DNA of 64,000 nucleotides, from positions 5,678,134 through 5,742,133 of the forward strand of contig PTFA01000011.1 of the NCBI GenBank assembly GCA_003342895.1. Reading direction: 5' to 3'. Numbering within the stretch: position 1 is the first letter of the stretch; every line of letters begins with the position of its first letter. The position numbers and the translations under genes are program-made. The stretch is from Casuarius casuarius. Lineage: Eukaryota > Chordata > Aves > Casuariiformes > Casuariidae. Of the stretch, positions 41,034-56,449 are shown piece after piece. Under the pieces are notes generated by a model. That model saw only the letters and a program-made list of their open reading frames with translations. It was not told where the DNA came from and did no database searches.

Positions 41034-41865
41034 AGAATCACAGAACGGTTGAGGCTGCAAGGGACCTCTGGAGATCATCTAGTCCAATCCTCCTGCTCAA
41101 GCGGGTTCACCTACAGCAGGTTGACCAGGACTGTGTCTGGTTGGATTCTGAGTATCTCCAAGGATGGAGACTCCACAGCCTTTATGGGCAACCTGTTCCA
41201 GTGCTCAGTCACCCTCACAGTAAACAAAAAGTTTTTTCTTAGATTCAGATGGAGCTTCCTGTGTTTCAGTTTGTGCCCGCTGCCTCTCGTCTTGTCACCA
41301 GGCACCACTGAGAAGAGTCTGACTCCATCTTCTTTTCACCCTCCCTTCAGTTATCTATACACACTGATAAGATCTGCCTTGAGCCTTCTCTTCTCTGGGC
41401 TAAACAGTTCCCGCTCTCTCAGCCTTTCCTTATATGAGAGATGCTCCAGCTCCTTAACCGTTTTAATAGCCCTTCTCTGGACTCGCTCCAGTAGTTCTCT
41501 TGTACTGGGAGCCCAGAACTGGACCCAGCACTTCAGCTGTGGCCTCACCAATGCCGTGCAGAGGGGAAGGATCACCTCTCGTGAAGTGCTGGCAACGCTC
41601 TGCCTAATGCAGCCCAGGATATCATTGGCATTCTTTGCCACAAGGGAGCATTGCTGGCTCATGGTCAACTCNTCCAGGAGGACTCCCAGGTCATTTTCTG
41701 CAGAGCTGCCCTCCAGCCTGTACTGGTGCATGGAGTTACTTCTCCCTAGGTGCTGGACTTCGCACCTCCCATTGTCGAACCTCCTGAGGTTCCTCTCTGC
41801 CCATCTCTCCAGCCTGTAGAGGTCCCTCTGAATGGTTGAACAACCCTCTGGTGTATCAAATGCCC
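41034..41865 (-). mobile_element. CR1 LINE, 5'-truncated 3' part with intact 3' end
   Basis: The plus strand starts with the reverse complement of the classic CR1 tail (cacagaatcacagaacggtt) and runs through the whole 3' region. The minus strand carries the end of ORF2, with recognisable pieces such as MHQYRLEG, LVAKNANDILGCIRQSVAS, REVILPL, LLERVQRRA and LEHLSYKERLRE over 41351-41731. The 5' end is lost at about 41865, just upstream of the LGR-like block. This is the usual shape left by incomplete reverse transcription. An n at 41672 falls in the ORF remnant. It lies in sense orientation relative to CADM2, about 1.3 kb upstream of the 91-base exon. Confidence 0.92.
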
Positions 41866-44800
41866 AGATATAAAGCTTTTTCTAACTTTGATTTTTATTT
41901 TTGGCATATCATAATTACCAGCACTGCACAAAAAAGGGGAAGGTTTAGTGTAGACTTGTCATAATTCCACTAAAGTCATTGTGAGAGTCATTTGGATTTC
42001 AGTAGAGCTGTGCTAACCTTACACCAGTAGTGAATCTGTTCCACACCTTCACATTTTTAAGGACCCTGGAAACCATTATGCAGGAAACTAATCCTTGGGG
42101 TTCATGCAGGCATCTGCTTCATTTTTAGCACATGCTTAAGGCATTGACCTGAAGTGCCTTGATAAATCTCAGCATCAAGTACTTCTGTGATTTCAGTGGT
42201 GCTGCTGGAGATGAATAAGTTACTCTCTTGACTATACCTTGGACCAGAGGAACAAATTAGTATCAGACAGGAATACATGAAGGATTTAACCGAGGGATGG
42301 AGACAACTAATGCAATGAGATCAAGAGATTTCCAGAGAAATGTGAAAAAGAGCTAAATTTTGCATGGAAGTAATAATGATAGCCAGAGGTGAAAAAAAGA
42401 AATTAAAGGCCTACCTAGCTAGCATTGCTGGCTTAAGTACTTAAAAAATGACCAGCATTTTACACATTACCATAAGTGACCCAAATAAATATTGAAGAAG
42501 GTCTTTCAGACAATTAAGCTTGCATTTGCACAGATCAATGCAGTGCTATTTCCCCCCATCTTGATACAGTTCCTATTCCTCCTTTATTTAATGCCCCAGA
42601 CAGCATTCTGTTCTCCATGCACTTCTGGACAGAGCTGACTAACCCAGATTATGCAACAACGGCAATACTGCAAAATAGGCTGACTTACTTTATTTTCTCT
42701 ATGTCAAACAAAGTTAAGCAGAATTCTTANGATCAAGGGACTGGTGACTGAAACTTCTTCATGGTACCTACAGGTATGCACTTATCCTGACCTCTAAGGA
42801 AGTTATCTAGAGGGTAAGTATCAGCAAAACAGTAAGTACTGGGAAAATTTCATTAAAAAAAAAAAAAGCTTTACTTGAGCATAGGTAATCCAACAAGCCT
42901 GCATAGTAAAACACACTGGTTTCCATACTCAATGACTTATTTATTCAACTGCAATTCCAACAGTGTGAGACCTGCATGGCCCTCAAGTCTTTATCTTGAA
43001 TAATGAGGCACTTACAAGCTGCAATTGATTGTTTGGACCAGTCTGAACTGAGACTTGAACATGTCTTTAGACACATAGCAAGATACCTTCATTGTTCTGC
43101 CCACCCTGTGCCACGAACTTGACTTTCTGCTGGTAATACCAGCTTAACAGAAGTTTCAGATGAAAGCTAGGGATGTTTTTTTATATACACCCTCACGCTT
43201 CAGCAGACCAAAGACAAAAGTTTCATTTTGGGTGAATCTCACTGCACAAGAGCAGAGAAGCCATTTCAAAGTTTTAGGAAGATTTATCTCATTTTTATCA
43301 GGCTGTTTTTTTTCATAATTCCACCTATATTAGAATGGCAAATAATACCATCTTTATTCCGCAACATATAGAATTGGTAAATGCATGTGGAAAAAGTATT
43401 TCAGCTTACACTGGTAATGAACGTTATCTGATACAAGAAGAAATTAAACACTTCAGCACATGATTTTTGTTGTACTCCTAGATATAACTAATGGTGATTT
43501 TAATACCTTGTGGAATTACTTTACTGATTGATCTAATCTCTTTGAAACTATTTCAGCATAAAGGTAGTTGTTATCACTCATCAGACCTTTGCTGTTGATC
43601 AGATCTCCTTTGCCAGATGTTTTTTCTTTTGTTCAAAATGCACTTGCTATTTTTACATTGCTTCAAGTAAGAAAGAGTTTATTATGTATTTATAGTATTT
43701 TATAAACCTAAGGAATTCATAAAGTAAAGCTCTTAAAAGGTTACATGCAGGCTTAAATTTGTTCATATAAAGTAATCACATGGAAGCCACTGGAAGAATC
43801 GCACATGACAAATTATGTTAAGCATATGCATAAGTCCTTGACAACCACAGAGTAAAAGGGGAAACAGAATGCATAAAACTAAATAACTTTTTTTAAGATT
43901 ATAAAGCATGTCACCAACTGAACCAGAAAATGAATGCCTAATGGCACGTTCTTGTTCCAAGATAATAAAAAGTAATTTAGCCTCTTCTTCCTAAGTTACT
44001 TTAGAAGATGCGTCCCTGGTTCTTTCAGTTACTAGAACTTTTCTGGATACTTTGTCATGGTAGTTCCAGCTACTGACTGAGTGATTAAGGCAATGTATGA
44101 CCCCTAGGGCATGTCCCAGGGCATTAATCAGCAAAAGGGGTGTGGGACTAACCAGATTTCAGAAGAAAAGTCATTTTATGAGAGGAAATGGTAACATTAT
44201 ATTAAAACATATATTACAGCAAGGGATTGAGATAAAAAGGAATTGGCAGTGAAATGAAAAAAGATTAAATATGGTAATCATAAATTAATTCTGTTATGAT
44301 ATAAAACATTCTCTCCTTAATGTAATCATGTTCCAGTTAATGTAATTACAGTCCTAAAAACAGAAAATAAAACCACCTCTTTCCTTGGGCAGATGTTAGG
44401 ATGGGTGGAACACAAAGAATATGTTGAGACTTTTAAGAAAGGACTATGAGAAGGTAAATCGAAAGTAGAAATATTAGTGACCTGACACTAGAATTACAGT
44501 GGTGCTGGACATGCCACCTGTTCAAATATGCATGCATCACTGTCTTTTCTCCACAAAATCGGTGTATATATGCTTAAGAGAAGCAATATTTGCTGCTAGA
44601 GTTCACTGTGCACTTGGTTAAGAGGCAGATCTCTGCATTGCTTAAAGCTTAGCATTCCTCGGGCTTCCAGTGAAAGGAGGTTTAATAAAAAAACTCTTAG
44701 TGGTTCTCCACTGCAGAAACTTCCAAAGGAATATCATATCAGATACGGAGATCCCAAGTCATGGCTCCTGATTTCCAACTTCTCTGCTGAATTATAGATT

Positions 44801-45167
44801 TTTTTAAAAAAAGAATGCAATAACTTATTACAAAATTTAAACTCAGCACCCCAAATATCATCCAATGGGCCCAAGTCTCAGGAAGCAGAACTGAACAAGA
44901 ACTTCTGCTTCTTTTTACTTACAGAGAAAGTAAAATTATTCTCTGTAGAAGTTTCCTGTACTTCAGTGTTCTACATCTCAGAGGGCTGCTATACCCCCCA
45001 AACTTCAGAATCCATTTCTATACTGCCTCATTTATAGGTACTCTGCTTTAAGTATTCACCAGCCCACCAAGACTAGCTCTTTAGATGAGTGATTAGAGCC
45101 GGTGCTCGGATCTATGAGAAAATGAGGTCTTTCAGAGTCTTTGGATTAAGAATTGGTCTGAGGCAAG

Positions 45168-45212
45168 GAGTGCAAGGACCCAGAGTGCAAGGACCCGGAG
45201 TGCAAGGACCCG
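45168..45212. repeat. Tandem repeat, three copies of 15 bases
   Basis: The unit gagtgcaaggacccg occurs three times in a row (45168, 45183, 45198). The first copy differs only at its last base. Near-identity suggests a recent or actively sliding minisatellite. Confidence 0.97.
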
Positions 45213-48200
45213 TGTGCTGAACTCCCATGTGATAACAGAGGTCTGTCAGGTATTCTAAGGTCTCCCTTCCACTCTGGTTTTGAACTAAGATTTCACTTTG
45301 AACTTGAAAACGTTTTCCTCTTACCTATGTCCTAGTTTGGACAAATCAAGATTTTCTGACATACTAAAAAAGAAAAGATATTAGAAAATTCTTAATCCAC
45401 TTTACATTACAAATTACAAGTCCACAAATAATCAGTACTATGCAAACTGTTCCTATGTAAATTCAGAGCCAGCATAACAAGGAACGTACAATTAATCTTT
45501 TTCACATTTAAAAAATGTTTCTAAAATTAGATTAGCACACTCATAAAAAGAAAAACCCTTAGAACTTTAATATTCTCCACACACTCCCCGGAATGCTTAA
45601 GTGAAAGTTCTGGCAGCGCTTAGCATCAAGTGTCTCTGGTACATCTGTTCTCAGGCTCTACATACCAAGATTTTATTGAAATGTTTTCAAAGGCCTTTTT
45701 TAGAGCTGGTGCCCTTGGAGTATGACATCCTTCTCACTTGCCAAAGATGGCAACATTTTTAATATTTAAACAGTTTTAAACATTTTGCAAACAATTGTAA
45801 AAATCACTAAATGTAATCACAATGCCAGTAAGCAGGTATTAGAAATTTTACTAGTACTAGCCCAAATTTTACAATCCCTTTTCCAAATTGGTGATGGCTA
45901 TGTACCTAGCTAGGGTATTTTTGCTTGCACATTATTATTTCATATGAAGTGTAATGTCTCAATGCCCTTCAAGCCTTTGGACTTTTAAATATATTTATTG
46001 CAAGAAATCTGTAACTCCTACTTCCCAAAGTGAAGATGGGAAGATAGGAAGATGCAAGATGTACAAAATTTCACTGACCATCTGCTGTAGTATTGGCCTT
46101 TCGTGGTTTTGCATGCTATACAGAAATTTCACAAATGTTCTGACCATCTCCTTGTACCTGCCTATCATGTTTTCATCCTGATCAAAGCAGTTCAAGTATA
46201 ATAATAAACATAAGACAAATTATATGCTTGTTTAAGTAGCAATCAGGAAGAAAACAGCTAACTTTGCTAAACGTATTCTAGGATTATTCTAGAATATTTT
46301 ATGGTATTGTCATATATTATCAAGTACTAAACATAATGTTTGAATGCATGCAATTTAAATGAATAAATACTAAAATAAAACTTAAGAATTTTTATCTCTG
46401 TAGAAAGTATTATTGGCATCAATTTAGAGTTGTGGGAAGAAAGGTTGATTCAGATCATTCTACAGAAATGGATGAGAATATCAGGAAGGTGACATTTCTC
46501 TTGGTTTCCAGTCGTGTCCCTCACCAGAGAATCATTTTTTTTCTGGTCTTTAGGATATTAAAAGATTTGGCATGGAAAAATTGTCACATTTGGTGACAGT
46601 AACATCGGAGGTTCAATAAAGTGATACATAAGGTGCATGGAGAAAGATGAATCTCTTTATTTATTTTAGTTTATGATTATCTGGGGGTCCAGAAATAAAA
46701 ATCCATTGGTGAGGTTTTTTCTCTTTCCTCTATGAATGGTATATCTCAGTATGATGTCTGCTCTCTAAATCTCTCTTTCTTAAAACACATGGGAGATTTT
46801 GTGCTTGCTTTATTTTTCACTGTGTTTGAACTTAGAAGACTGGCTAATACCAAAAGAGCTAGATCTAGTGAAAATGGTAGAAAGAAAGGGAGGCAAAGGA
46901 GTTCAAACAAAATTTTAAAAGTATTCTGAGCTTTCAACTAAAACAGCCTAGCAGCAATCACAAAACAACCTTTTCATGTTTGCCTATTGCCAATAGAAAG
47001 GTACACACACCTCTACATAGTATAATACTAAAAACAAACATCAGTAAAACCTCCAAAATGATCCCTCATTCAATCTGATTAGTTTCCATGCAACCAAATT
47101 AAAAGATCAGATGCCTGTTTCAAAATCAGGGCAAATGCATGCCTTCCACCCTTCATGTTCTAAATAATTTAAAACAGTCCATTAACATAATTTGACCCCA
47201 GGCCTTCGCTGGAACACTTTGATTCTGATATATGTTTTCTTTGAAGGTGACTCTCTCTCTGTCGTTATGCTGTTATGACTGCCTCCATCTCCGGTAAGAA
47301 TCTGAGACTGTTATAATGAAATCTGTGCTCCTTGCTGGACTTAGTGTTTGTCTACAAATTCTGTTAACAGTAATAAGAATTACACCAATACAGACAGGGG
47401 AGAAAAAAAACAGCTAATGAGTTTGTCAGAGGAAGCAAATGCTCATAATACTGCAGGAAGCACAACTGTATTCAAAACTTTCCTTCTAAAACCACTGATA
47501 CTGCCTCTTACTTAATCTTTTAGGATGGCGACTAAATGTTTTTAATTACCTTTTGTGACTAGAAGTTCTTTTCTTCTATACACAATGACTTACAGAGCCT
47601 TAAAAGTACTGCTAATAAAATAAACTTAAGGCTTTGTTTCACAATGCAATTCTGCATTGCAGCCATTAATATGAAACATGCCATTTCATCCATTTGGGAA
47701 GAGAGCTGTGCTTGTGAGGGAGAGCTATGCTTCTCACTGCAATCAATGAGCTTCCCATGAATGCCAGGTTCTACCTTCATGGACAGAAAGAAAAACAAGG
47801 AACATGTCTTATTAACTACTCTTCAGTTAGGAAAACATTCAGTTCAGCTCCAGGCAGCCCAGGGAAAAAAGTACAGTGTGGCAGGAACCATGCCTATGGT
47901 CTAACATCCATGTCACAGCTGTCTGATTATTTGGCAAGGAAGAAATTTCCCTGGGATTTCTAGGAATAACAGGAGGATTCCCGTCTTTTCAGCAAGTGGG
48001 TTGTGCTTCCCCGCAATATATGAAATTCTCCTGTGTTTAGATGGTGAGGCTCATTGCACTTTCTCCTCTTGCCACAACCTGTTGCGTTCTGTTTAATGAG
48101 AGTCCTGCAAGCAATTGATCACAGTATTACTACTCTGCCCAGATGAATGGGCAGGTTTCTCTCCCTGAGGGTTATTATTTTAAGTTGTCTGCATAGGCAG

Positions 48201-51200
48201 CAGTTGTCACTGCCCAGGAAGACTTGCAAATTTTCCTTTGCCNCCAAAAGAGATAGAAACCTATTAGCCTTCCACCCCTCAACTATTGCTAGTTGACTGT
48301 TCCCAGACTGCTCTAGGTTCTGACATGATCATTTAAATGTGTGTAGCAGTATCTTGTGCATTGATCTATAATACTTAGGTTTACTCAGTCATTTTTAATT
48401 TATTTACCTTTCTGTTTAATTTTTTGCACACTAACCACCATTTCCTCTTTGTACCAGAGTCCAAATTAGTATGATTGAATTCATTACAACACACATTTCT
48501 TCTTACAAGTTTAGCTAAATTATGAGCTGCAAACAGCATGTCTTTACTTCAGATCTTTATTTTATGACCTCAAGCCTTCTGAATATTGAAGAGCTTCAAT
48601 AAATTTCTCTGGTATTTTATTGCATCAGTGAACAACAACAGTTCTGGTGCTATCATTTTAAAAAAGGTTATAAAAATCTAACAGTCCAACAATAAAAGAT
48701 TATTGCTACCTGGTAATAAATGACTGCCGGATGGTAAGAATTTTTAAGTATTTCCTGAGAGACTAAATCATTTATTTTCGATCTTATTTTGTCTGAGTTT
48801 TTTTCAGAAAGTATGATGTTTGTGAAATCTATTTATGTTACAGTCTTCCACATTTTTCATAGTGCCTTTTCTCTCTTATTTCCTTGGAACCTTTCCACCA
48901 TTTCCAGATGCAAAGATAAAATAAGCAGATGCTTCTGAAAATGATGATGTATCTATTATATTCATTAATTAGCACTGGAGTAAGCATAGGATAGTTTAAG
49001 GGATCTTTTTTCAGAAACCAAGAGAAGATCATCATTTCTGTATATGGGTGGCAATTACAAAACTTCTTGAAAATTATGTATTTCTATACATTTTTATTCC
49101 TATTTCTAAAAAAACCTAGGTAATTAAGTTTAGAAAAAGAGATTCATAAATTCCAAGGACAAACCACTCTCCTATGTACACAAAAACAACAGCAAATTGG
49201 ATATCCCAAATGAGATCTGAGAGAGAGTAGTACTCCAATCAGCTCTGTGAAAATGCTCACCATTTTTAATAGCTTTTACACTTACCAGCTGCTTGCATCC
49301 TATAGCTGTGAATCAGCATTTCCCAAAATTGGACTTCTTTTGTAAATGACAAGTAGCACGGCTTCTGCCTATGCCCTATTGCATTGAATTGGCACTTGCA
49401 AAGCCCACTGCATTGGTAAACTTCATCAAATTACCCCGGGGGATACAGTAAGTCTGATGCTTTGTTTGAGAAGATAATGAATGACTCACTGCTTAAACAG
49501 ATGAGATAATAATTCAGTATTTTGTGCCTGACAAATTATTTTATTACTAATATTTGTGGAGGAGGCAATCCAGGGCAAATGATTTTGTTATAGTAATGGT
49601 ATTTCATTTCAATATATGTGTTGCCATACTGCTTCAAAATTAATCTTTATTTTTTGAAATATTTAGCTTTGATAAAAGTGAATACTTGGTGCTACCTCTG
49701 CATGGATATTCCTGTATTTTTCTTCTATACTCCTCTAAAAACTGTTTTACAGTCAAGCAGGACTATGAGCCCTTTGTTATCTGAGACTCTTTGATGACAA
49801 TTATGTCATCTTTTATCTTGCCTCTTTCAAATTTACTTTAAAATGATGCTTTTTGAAGGAAAAATCAATAACGGTTTGCCCCCAAAAAGTGCAAAAACAC
49901 TCTTCTGGATGCAAAACAACAACAAATGCCAATGTGGGGGAAAAGAGAGCTTGATCAGTGAAGCCTTCCTTCCCTCCCTCCCTAAAAATTTCACAAGTGC
50001 CTGAACTCAAGCATCAAGCTGGCAGGAAACCCAAGTTACTAATTCTGTGAAAACTGATTATCTAGCGCTTGGTTAAAAATATTCATAGTCCCTGTTTCAA
50101 CACCTCAGCTGTCAGTAATACCACACTTATTCAGCATAATTGCTAAAAAATGTGATTAAAATGGGATAGTCTATTATGGAAGGTAAATGAGAAAAGATGG
50201 AGGTACACTACCAAAACTAGAAGTTACACAATCTTAGTTTCACAATCAATACAACACAGAAACTATTTAGTTTTTAATCAATTTTACGGTAACTGATGTT
50301 TACATGGATTAGGAGCTTGAAAAATCAGTCAGTCAGTCTTGGGAATACCTCTAGTGGGCTAAATGGTCTGTCTGTAACAGTTTGTTATATCTGGAACTCA
50401 CCTCCTCATGTAGAGAAGGGTGTATCAGAACAGAAAATAAGCTGCTCTGCTCTTTTACCCTATTATATTAGTTTTCTGGTCTTTTCAGGTAGATGAACTA
50501 ACTTGTCTTCTTTGTTATGCCCACTGAAGCGTATCCTCCAGTGGCTTGACTGACTCACTGTGGGGATTTCTACTCATGGTGCGTGACCAGTTGCGACCAA
50601 ATTAACTATGCAGTCTCAAAAGCCTACAATGTGCTTCATAAGNTTGTGTTCCCAACATTGGTGCTCATTAATTTGGGAACACCACCACACTAACCCAGCT
50701 GACCTGGTTTTGGACCCAAGCTCGTATCTCTACATGGCAAAGCACTACACTGTTCAATCATTCATTTGCAACGGTTCAGAGATGACCCTGCTGTGCTCCA
50801 TTTCCCAGTGTAGCCACACCCCCTGTCTTTTCAATCCTTTCCCAAAGGTTGTCTCTTTCCTATGTTTAAAGGCTCACTCTTCTGAAAGGGAATTATATTT
50901 GTTTATTTTCTGAACAGCCTGCTTTTAATATTATCAACAATCCCTCCCAAACTTCTCTTGAAACTTTCTCGAGCCCTTTCTTAAACACATGACACCCAAA
51001 TGGAATAACCTGCATGCACCATATTATTAGTGTTTCTGTGCAGAATATATACACCACTCTGGATTTCCCTGTAAAAGATTTCAGAGAGAAATAAATAATG
51101 TGAGAATATATTTCAGTTGTAAACCATATTTGAACATAAACCTCCAGATGGGAAAGGTCAGGATTGTACATTAACCCTTTGAACTAGATATCCCCTTTGA

Positions 51201-53462
51201 AAGATGAAAGTTTGGCAGTAAATGGACCCACAAGTTTCTGAATTATTTTGCATTTAAATCATGGACTTCTTATTTTCATCCATCATTAACCTAATTGATC
51301 TCATTTAAACATGCAAATTGTGCCACTGAACTTTCATGTTCACAGATATTATTCTTTACTGTTTACTGCTACCATCCTTTATGTTTCATTTGTTTTGAGC
51401 ATTCATTAATCTGAAAAGTTTAAAAAGATAATTTTGCTTATTATCACAGTGCTTACATAATTATTGAACTAAATAATTAAATATAACTTATTTACTTTTC
51501 ATTGAGTATGAAGAGGTGTACATGCAATGAAGGCTGTATCTTTTAATTTACATTCTTATTATAATTTTTAAAACTGTATCTTATATTGGCAAATACAGAA
51601 ATATCTCTTCTTTAAGGGAGACAGAATGAAAGGTTAGTCACCAAAGTACTGAAATAACATTGAAATATATTTTCNATACTAACTTTCATACTGTGGTTTG
51701 GGAGAGGGAAGGAAACCTATTTTGGAAAAACATCAGAAGTATGTCTCTTGACATGGGTGAGTCTAGGGTGGAAACTTCAATGTGTACAAAGGGTAAACTT
51801 GTCTCAGAATAACACATTATAACACGGGGTCAACTGTAACATCCTGAAATCCTCTCATTCTCAAGGCAGCAGCAGCCCAGCAAAATACTTTCACTGAAAG
51901 AGAAAAGCAGGAACACCACTCAAGTAGTTGACCTATAAAGGATGGCAACATCGCTGGCAAAAGAGGGCCCTTCCCTGCCACAGAGATGGACCAGACTCAG
52001 GTAGCCCTGTGAGAAAATATCTAGTATTTCCTCTATGAGCATCTAAGGATTTCAATAGCTGACAGACATTCACTGAAGTGTTGGAAATCCCTGCACACTT
52101 AAACCTACAGAAGTCATCTAAGATCACAGAGAGGGAGATTTTGTGAGAAACCAAGTTTCTGTCTGCATGTCATAGAAAACACGGCCCTATTGCTTTTTAA
52201 TCAAGAAAAGTGGCTTTAATCAACAAGGCCATCCAGGTTCTTAGATGAAAATCAGGCAGAGAAACTCACCTGGAGAGCTAAGAGCCTGACTGAGGTCCAG
52301 GCTGCTTGTTCTCTAGAGGTGGAGTATATTCTGAAAACAATATTGCTGTAGCCGAGCCGAGGTGATCAAGATGCTGGATAGTATTTTACATTAACTACTT
52401 ACCAACTCCAATTAACTCAGGATAGGAAGTATACTTCATTGATAAGGACATGTGTAAAAACAATCACTGGGACAGGCAGGTGGTGGAGCAAAAAATCAGC
52501 ATTCTTTGGCGTCTGAAGCAAAAAGATTGTTCTTACAATGCCCTGAGTCCTGAAAAAACACTCTGAAAATTTTGTTCTGGATTTCCCTCTGGTGTCCTAC
52601 AATTCCGAACTGGCTTCCACTTAGGAAGAGGATTGGTAAGAGATGAGAGTCTGATAATGACTTAGTCACTTGCAAAGAGCTTAGGATTTAACTAGCTGTA
52701 TGATGATAATTGGGGCTTGTTTCCTTAAGAAAGGGACACAGAAATCCTAAATTTGTTTGGTTCTCAGCTGAATCTAAGAACTCTACAGAATAAATCACTA
52801 GTCCCACAAAAACATTAGGAATTTATTAGTTTGGGGACAAAAAAACTCTGAGGTCTCTGAGGTGTCAGAATTCCTAACATTACTCTAAGATAAGATGGCT
52901 ATAGAAAGAGAGTAAATTGTAGTAATTTGGAATACAGAACTGCAAAGCCTCAGATGTGCATATCTCAAGGGAGTTCTTTCATTTACAGCCCTTGACAACC
53001 ACGACCTTGAAAAATTCAGGTCTTTTCACTGCATCAGCAGTTATAGGAGGATTGTTTATTTAATTTTATCAGCTAAAGATATCATTAGATAAGTATCTTC
53101 TCTGATGGCAAAGCCAAAATGCCAAGTTCCAGTTCTTACCAGCCTTACCAGTCACCAGACTGCCTCAACATACACTCTNCCTTTATTTATTTGAGTTGGT
53201 CCAATATTTTAGAGGCCTATCTGTTAAAAAATAAGTAATAAAAAAGGAAGGCTCTTGCACCTCATTACCCTACTTAGTTATCCATTTCCTGACTCTGGGA
53301 ACTGATCTCTTGCTAGACCGTCCATATCAAAACCAAGGCAGTATGAAATCTTGCCAAATATTTCCAGATTTTACTTTAAGCCTGTGTGTCTTTGAGGGCG
53401 TCACATAGCATAATGGAGAGGGAGTCATAATCAAAGAGAATGACACCACCACCACTGACCCA

Positions 53463-53493
<31 letters not shown>
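53463..53493. repeat. (CA)n microsatellite
   Basis: About fifteen uninterrupted ca units, preceded at 53445-53460 by a short cac-repeat run (caccaccaccactgac). It is the longest perfect dinucleotide run in the window and likely polymorphic. Confidence 0.95.
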
Positions 53494-53495
<2 letters not shown>

Positions 53496-56449
53496 AAATC
53501 AGCATCAGTGAAGGAAATTTCTTTCAACTGTCCTATGTTCTTTACTTCTCAAGAACATGTTCTCTGCCTAGACAGTACAAACCACTTTCAGAAAAGGAAA
53601 TGTGCCCCTGCTCCTAAAACATGGGTACTGCCTAACCCCTGGGGAATTCTGGGAGCCATATCTCACATAAAAATGAAGCCCTTGAGGCCAAGAAGAAAGG
53701 AGGTAACTCATGCCAAAGTGCAAGACCAAAAAAGTTTTCTAAGCACAGATTGGTCTTGGAGAAAAACTAGTAAAGTCAGTAAAAAGAAAGCAGTACACTA
53801 AAAGAGAATTCACATCTTACAGCTTAGTTGAACAGCTGAAACAAAACAGTTTGCCTCAGCCAGTTGAAAGAAATGGAAGTGTGATGCATATTCTATGNGT
53901 TTATGGTACAGGAGGAGCATACGTAGGTGAGAGAGGAGAGTGCTTCCCCTCAGACTTTATTACAGCTAAAAGGTGTCCAATTGCGTGTGCTTTTGGGTGT
54001 GCACACCCCTTCTGAACTACAAAAGACAACAAATCCATGGCTGAGAACATCACCCTGAATAACCACCTCTGATGTTTAAAAGGTAACTAATTTATTAGAA
54101 AGAAACAGAAGATTTAAGGAAGCCACATTTCTTCTGTAGCTATTATCCTGATGTGGAATTCTAAGTGTTTTAGGCATTCTCCATAGACAAAGGGCCTAAC
54201 AATCAGCTGTGCACCACCATTTCCTTCCCCTTTTTTCATCTAATGCCTTCTTTAAACTGGTGCCCTATTTCTGTTGGGAATGTAAAATCGTACCAAATGT
54301 GTACATTTCGTACACATACAAAAACCATGGAACTAGATAAGTAAAAATAATGGTCCAAACTCTCAGTGAGCAACAGCTAATGTAGCTGCTTGGTAAAGTT
54401 GCTCAGCTTTACACCAGCAGAAATTCTACACCCAGCCTGTTGTCAAAAAGATCGCTGTTTTTTAATACAGCAGTAACCACAGTAGTGCTATGTTGTTACA
54501 CACACACATACACCAAAGCACACTTTCCTACATGGCTGCGCANGTGCATTGCTGATCTGCTTATCCATACTCTGAATTTTAGCTTTCTGCTTATTGAGTT
54601 CAAAATCAGTACATGCATTTCCCAAACAGTAGCCAACAATCTCTTGGAATAACTTTAAGGAATACTCTGAATTTCAGACATTCATTGCAAACAAATCTAG
54701 GAACAACCGCGAAAAAAGAAACCGCATATTACGTAAACATTGTTGGAATAGCCTCTATAAGCAAGTTAGCTGATGGCTATAGACTTGTCAGACTGACAAT
54801 TCACTGCACATCTGTGTCTGCCAATATAGAATTTACTCAAAATTGCCTTTCCAGACAGTTCTTTACATAACACGTATTTAACTTATTAGTGCTGTCATTT
54901 GGGAGCATGGTCAGCTTTTGAAGAAACTTTCAGTGTGTCTGTTAGCACAGATCACATCGCAGCTGCCATTTTAGAGTCATGATGATTAGGTCTGAAGTTC
55001 AAATGATTTGATTTCATTTTAGAGCTTCGGAAGTAGCCTCTAGGGCAGACTTACACAATCAATTTTTACTGAGGTCTGCTGGGTAATTTTATTGAAGTCT
55101 GAGAACTTTTACTGAGGTAAGGTAATTACCACTGGCTAATTTTACAGCACTCTTGTTCAGTAGGAAGCAACACGTTGGCTCCTGCTCAGATGAAACCTGC
55201 ACAGAAAGTGAAGCAGCTGCTTCCAAGACACACACCACATATCTGGGACATTGAGGAGGAATAAGCAGAATTCAGTCACAGTCTGGATCTGGACCAGAAG
55301 TTGTACTTGCCCTCAAATGTCTCCTCAGAGAGTATATGAGGACTTACGGTACATAATCCCATAAATATTTTACCAAGAGGCTTTCAAAATTGAACTTCTG
55401 CACCTGTGATTCTTTAATACAAAAACAAAAAAATGCATCCCTGTTTTAGTTTGAACACAGAAGCAAACAGTGAAGCCAAACATTCCTTTCAGATTTATAT
55501 TCATCACTTACAAGAAGCACTTCCTAATAATCAGTGGCAGCTAGGCTGACAAGCAAACTTCAGAGCAAAGCCATGGGGGATGAGAGTCTATTTTAGGTTT
55601 ACTGTTGACAGTAAGGGTCAGTGGAAAAATAAACTCAGCAAGCAGTGTCATGCCACCACAAACCTCTGCTGGCCAAGCATAAACCAAATTACAGCCAAAT
55701 CTTTCAGCACAACAGAAACAACTGGGCAATTGGGCTGCCCTGAAGTGCAGAAACCATGACATATAGATGAACCAGACTAAGCACGAGTGAGGCATAACAT
55801 AAATTAGTGATAAGCAAGCTCAAAAGATTAGAGGAGCTAATTATCCCACAGCCTGGAGTAGAGTAACATGCTCACCCACAATAGCATCCAAATTATTTTA
55901 ACATCTGAAGTCTGCAAAACTAATCAGGGAAGCCCTGTGACAACTGGCACACTTTCCCAATATTTCAAGAACTGATCATGGTTTCCTTCAAGATANCCTT
56001 CTTTTGGTCAAACTGCAAGTTATATAGGCAATCTCCAGTTCTGGAACCAACCATTCAAACAAAAAGAAAAGAACAGCAGAAAGGCTCAGAAGTTATTTTT
56101 ATTATATATATGTATATTAGAAGAAAACTAAAAACTTTATCTTGACGGTTTTGTTCTCAGCTTCATGCCACGTACTGTAATACTACTGGTGAAAGCTGAT
56201 TTGATTCCTCTGTCGCACCAATAAAATGTAAGATTTGTGAGAGGGGAATAAAAAAGATTAAAATATACTCCATATTGATATCACTGCTAATGACAATATT
56301 GGTTTGAGTTTTCTGAAGTTTACTTTCTATTAAAGCCAATGATAAAATCAGCTTTGTGGAATTGTAGGCATCTCTACATCTCCCCATGGACTCATTACAA
56401 ATATCCATTTTATATAGTCCCATCAGCTAGGACAGATTTAATTTTATTC

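Noticed and set aside
41049..41819. 256-codon plus-strand open frame, the longest by codon count with an n inside
   Set aside because: It is the antisense reading of a CR1 LINE; the minus strand carries the ORF2 remnants.
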